DNA from: PALSA-350 sp963834445
GTDB taxonomy: Bacteria > Acidobacteriota > Terriglobia > Terriglobales > Acidobacteriaceae
Assembly: GCA_963834445.1 (NCBI GenBank)
Contig: CAWIBU010000006.1
Coordinates: forward strand, 1 to 64,000
Reading direction: 5' to 3'
Length of the DNA stretch: 64,000 bases
A program made the position numbers and the translations under genes. Below the pieces are notes generated by a model, which was not told the origin of the DNA, did no database searches, and was given only the letters and a program-made list of their open reading frames with translations. Below are positions 60,847 through 64,000 of the stretch, piece by piece (positions within the stretch are counted from its first letter, which is position 1; every line of letters starts with the position of its first letter).

Positions 60847-63083
60847 TCGGTTCCCGTAGTGCTGTCAGCCGCGGCACTACTGGGCGCATTGGTATTGTTC
60901 AAAGGATTATTTCGCGAAGTCCGATTCGCGGATGTCAGAGAGACCGGCCCAAGCGGATCGTTCTGAAGGACCAGCGGCTTGCCTTGCACGGCCAGGGCCG
61001 TGAGCATGCCGCTCATCACGGCTGCTTCGATGCAGCCCGCGTTGATGGGATTCTTCGTCCAGTCGCCGGTGATGACCAGGTTGTCGTAACCACTCTCGTT
61101 GGCGGCCAGCCGGTATTTCGAACTACCGGTAACGGAGAGGACGTAGTGCTCCGTCGGCTCAATGTTGGCGCGGAAATACTGGCCGGTCAGCCGATCCGCA
61201 CCCACGCGGTTCTCCGGATCGACGAGGAGCTGCCAGCGAGGCTGCAACGTGAGCGGATCGACCCAGTGCGGCCACAGCGGCGTGGCATGATTCTCCAGGA
61301 AATCCTCCGCGTACCCTTTAACGATTTGTTTCGCCGCCTCCGGAAAGCCTGTGTCTGAGAACGGCTGCAGCACCACTTCGGGTTTCATAGGACCGGTGAG
61401 GTAGGCGATGCTGTTGGGCGTATGTTCGTCGGGCCACGACTCGCGAATGATGATGTCCGACTTGTCCGCCCAAGTGTCGCACGGCTCAACATAGGTGCTG
61501 ACCATACAGATTTCATTGCGCCACATGGGATTCCCGAGCCCCGCAATGTCGGGGTGCATCCACAGCTGAATGCCCATGGTGGGGATCGCCTTCACATTCT
61601 GGAGCATCGCCTGCCATTTTGGCTGAGCTGCGATAATCTGCGAACAGATATACGGCAGCGCGTTGATCGAGATGGCGAGGACGATCTGATCGAACTCTTC
61701 TCCCGCGCGCAGGTTCACGGTCGCGACATCCTGCCAGTTCGTCCACGACAATTCGAGGTTGATCTTTCCGTCCTGCAGTGCCTGTCCCTCGGCGATCTGG
61801 TCGTACAGCGGCTCGCTGGGCCAGCAGGGAAGCCCGCGCACCATCACCAGCGGATCGTAATCGCCATTCTTCAGTGTTACCTGCTGGCCGATCTCAATGG
61901 CCTCGACGCTCTTTCCATCCGCCGCGAGCTTTAGATTTTTGACACGATTAAAAAATTTGAACTTCACACCGCGCTTTTTCAGCACTTCGTAAATCGGCGC
62001 GACGACCACGTCGCCCATCCCCGCCTGCATCTTCCAGTACACCGAGCCCTTGTAGTTGAGTAGCAACTCAAGCGTGGCGCGCAGCGCAGTTCCGGCTTCG
62101 TAGCTGTACCAGTCGCCGCAGAAGACCAGCGCATACACGCCCTGCACCAGGGGCGACATCAACGTAAATTCGGTAGCGCCATTGCGTCGCAGCCATTCGC
62201 GAAAATCCCACTCGTTGATGACGTCAAAGCTGTTGTTCTTGATGACGCCGTCCCGGATCATGCCGCGCAAACTCGATGCCATCAGGTCGGTCAGAATCCA
62301 CAAGCGCCGTGCTTCCATGTCCTTCTCGAGGCGATTCTGAATGGCCGCCTTCACCTTTTCGAAGTAGGCGTCGAGCAGCTGAACAACCTTGCTTTCGTGT
62401 TCGCCGGGCTCTCCCTGGCCGGAGATATATTTTTCAAAATGGTCGATGGCATCGTAGAGCAGCTGGCTGAGCACTCCTTGCTCAAAGGCCTTAATGTCGT
62501 CGCGGAGGCGGTCGAAGATCGCCTGCATGAACGTTTCAGGCTTCAGAATGTATCTCGCCGTCGTCATATCGTCATCGTCAATGTTGGCGGCGTCAGTCTG
62601 GTGCAGGCTCTGCAGCAACTCCGCCATCGAGCGGAACGCTCGCCCCGACATTTCGAGAATGGTGGGGCGTGGCAGATTATCTCCGGGTGTGAGCGGATTA
62701 GCGCGAAACTCGAGCGGCCAGTTGATCCACCTATCGGCGACGTGCTCCATGATGACCCAATAGTCGACGGGCTTGAACGCCTCCGTCCAGGTGGCCATCG
62801 GCATTTCCAGCGGCCGCGCATTCTCGGTGTACATGTTGCGCATCAGCCGGAAGGCATTGTCGTAGAAGCCGAACCACATGTGGTAGCCGTGCTCCTCCAC
62901 GCGCTTTGCATGCTGCATATTGCGCCCGCTCGCGCCCTTGCCGCCGAGCCGCCATCCCATCTGATAGACGGTGATGTCGTACTGCTCCTGCCAGCCGGGC
63001 TGAGAGGTCAGTTCTGCCACGGTGGTGAGGCCGGAGATTCCACCACCCAGTACAGCAATCTTCTTTGGTGCGCTTTGCGCCAT
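60843..63083 (-). CDS. FAD-dependent oxidoreductase, phytoene-desaturase/HpnE-like (paralogue 1 of 3)
   Basis: A 746-aa paralogue and first gene of the operon. N-terminus IAVLGGGISGLTTVAEL and GWRLGGKGASGRN; C-terminus VITGDWTKNPINAGCIEAA. I chose the ATG at 63083, which has AAGGTGAG upstream; the frame extends to 63305 but the added residues are rich in Cys and Pro and unlike the family. The C-terminal tail after the FAD motif is longer than in the other two and ends in a Ser/Ala/Asn-rich stretch. Confidence 0.88.
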   Translation of the reverse strand: MAQSAPKKIAVLGGGISGLTTVAELTSQPGWQEQYDITVYQMGWRLGGKGASGRNMQHAKRVEEHGYHMWFGFYDNAFRLMRNMYTENARPLEMPMATWTEAFKPVDYWVIMEHVADRWINWPLEFRANPLTPGDNLPRPTILEMSGRAFRSMAELLQSLHQTDAANIDDDDMTTARYILKPETFMQAIFDRLRDDIKAFEQGVLSQLLYDAIDHFEKYISGQGEPGEHESKVVQLLDAYFEKVKAAIQNRLEKDMEARRLWILTDLMASSLRGMIRDGVIKNNSFDVINEWDFREWLRRNGATEFTLMSPLVQGVYALVFCGDWYSYEAGTALRATLELLLNYKGSVYWKMQAGMGDVVVAPIYEVLKKRGVKFKFFNRVKNLKLAADGKSVEAIEIGQQVTLKNGDYDPLVMVRGLPCWPSEPLYDQIAEGQALQDGKINLELSWTNWQDVATVNLRAGEEFDQIVLAISINALPYICSQIIAAQPKWQAMLQNVKAIPTMGIQLWMHPDIAGLGNPMWRNEICMVSTYVEPCDTWADKSDIIIRESWPDEHTPNSIAYLTGPMKPEVVLQPFSDTGFPEAAKQIVKGYAEDFLENHATPLWPHWVDPLTLQPRWQLLVDPENRVGADRLTGQYFRANIEPTEHYVLSVTGSSKYRLAANESGYDNLVITGDWTKNPINAGCIEAAVMSGMLTALAVQGKPLVLQNDPLGPVSLTSANRTSRNNPLNNTNAPSSAAADSTTGTE

Positions 63084-63603
63084 ACTCTCACCTTGCGAAG
63101 CCGATGGTTGCAGCGAACGTCGAGTTCCCGGAGCCGATTCTGCCGGGCACCGGCATTGCCTTTGTTGCGTATCGAATAAAAGACCAGCGGGTTTATGCGG
63201 CCACATTATAGGCAGACAGGAATATGCGCAAGTGATCGAAGAAACGCAGTGCATTGTCGGCGAATTCAAAGCGGGTTCGCGTGAAACAGCCTCCCGGTCA
63301 CTCACTCATTAATCCTGTACGCGGAACGGATACCCGGCATCAGACAATCGATGCATGCGCGACTGGAAAATGGCGCGAGCCTGGCTGATGGGCGAACTCG
63401 CACAGCGACGGAATTCACCAGCCATTCGGCGTATGAGCTTCATCTAAAAACACGAGCGCAGCGTCTATCCCGCTGAAACTGTTCATCTTAATGAAGATGC
63501 TAGAGCGAGCAAGCCTTACACATCTGTTACGCAACGACGCGTGGCGTAGATCATGGTCAAGTCCCCGTGCGTATCGAACCTACTTCGAGAGGCGCTGGGG
63601 GAG
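63084..63603. other. Intergenic stretch between the oxidoreductase operon and the regulator gene
   Basis: No gene recognised. It should contain the leftward promoter of the three-gene operon. Confidence 0.4.
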
Positions 63604-63984
63604 CTAAACCGCCGCTACGAGTTTTCGCGCTGGGCGTTGCGTTGTTTGCTTTCGTCGATTCGTTGTGCGGCGGCTTCGGCCGTCGATGGGACGGACGGCG
63701 ATGCTTGTATGGAGATGCAGCCGGTCTGCATATCGCAACAGCTTTTCGATGCTGACCTGCGAGATCCTGCCTCTGAGCAGATTGCTCACGGACGGCTGGT
63801 ACTCATCCAGGACGTCCGCGAGCTGCGCTTGTGTGTAGCCTTTCACCTTCACATGTTCCAGGATGGCGGACAGGAGTTCAGCCTTGATCTTGAGTGCGCT
63901 CGCTTCCGACGCAGAGAATCCCAGCGCATCGAAGACATTGCCTCTTACAATGTGTGTCGGCCTATTTTCCGCTGCGTTTTTCAT
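63604..63984 (-). CDS. XRE-family helix-turn-helix protein (antitoxin-like)
   Basis: A 126-aa protein with AAGGAG 10 bp before the ATG. Residues about 35-95 are the XRE fold: KGYTQAQLADVLDEYQPSVSNLLRGR, then VSIEKLLRYADRL. The layout, with a short N-terminal arm and a basic tail, resembles HigA-type antitoxins of higBA pairs; a toxin gene would lie to the right, outside the window, if present. Regulator role is firm, antitoxin role is a guess. Confidence 0.82.
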   Translation of the reverse strand: MKNAAENRPTHIVRGNVFDALGFSASEASALKIKAELLSAILEHVKVKGYTQAQLADVLDEYQPSVSNLLRGRISQVSIEKLLRYADRLHLHTSIAVRPIDGRSRRTTNRRKQTTQRPARKLVAAV

Positions 63985-64000
63985 GACTCTTCTGCTCCTT

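Noticed and set aside
1..64000. CRISPR arrays and rRNA genes
   Set aside because: No regularly spaced repeats and no rRNA signatures were seen on either strand.

Overview
The window looks like an Acidobacteriota chromosome, probably class Terriglobia. The evidence is the Oar-like TonB receptor with a carboxypeptidase-regulatory N-terminus, the Ser/Thr kinase with C-terminal TPR repeats, the GH28 protein with a twin-arginine signal and the coding style. This assignment is inference; no rRNA is present. Chromosomal backbone lies at both ends (about 1-2046 and 49464-64000) and a 47.4-kb integrated element lies between them.

Left backbone: the 3' end of a SpoIIE/PP2C-type phosphatase and a secreted GH28 pectinase-like enzyme, then the 5' half of a tRNA-Leu(UAA) gene. 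The 3' half of that tRNA is found 47 kb away at 49439-49510. The halves share a 25-bp direct repeat through the anticodon loop and their acceptor stems pair perfectly, so they are attL and attR of an element that split the host tRNA gene. Just inside attL are a tyrosine integrase and a complete second tRNA-Leu(UAA), whose anticodon loop carries a 259-nt group I intron. The element therefore brings a replacement for the tRNA it destroys, and the intron breaks up the integrase target inside that replacement.

Element cargo, left to right: a gene with a nucleoside-deoxyribosyltransferase/TIR-like C-terminus between two covarying hairpins; a tightly coupled leftward operon (radical SAM protein, 77-aa protein, HxxxCxxC protein, 102-aa protein); two tandem copies of a pair of tyrosine recombinases in which the smaller partner lacks the first catalytic Arg; an AAA+/DUF4143 ATPase; a three-gene helicase-methylase-ATPase cluster (15142-23880) of the kind linked to phage defence, followed by a clamp-like protein and a DUF932 protein; a GntR-ABC transporter operon with a leaderless promoter/operator; and an IS481 transposase.

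The right part of the element is a decayed conjugation module: ardC-like antirestriction gene, parB-like gene, ribbon-helix-helix mobilisation protein, coupling protein and TrwC-type relaxase. ardC is interrupted by a 5.5-kb element with about 71-bp inverted repeats. That element carries a frameshifted recombinase pair and an IS630-like transposase. The coupling protein and relaxase carry two and three frameshifts, so self-transfer is probably lost. An unrecognised 649-aa gene and a membrane metallophosphoesterase complete the element before attR.

Right backbone: a SAM methyltransferase, an internally deleted RtcB remnant, the TonB receptor, the TPR kinase, an operon of three tandem paralogous FAD oxidoreductases, and an XRE-family regulator at the right edge.
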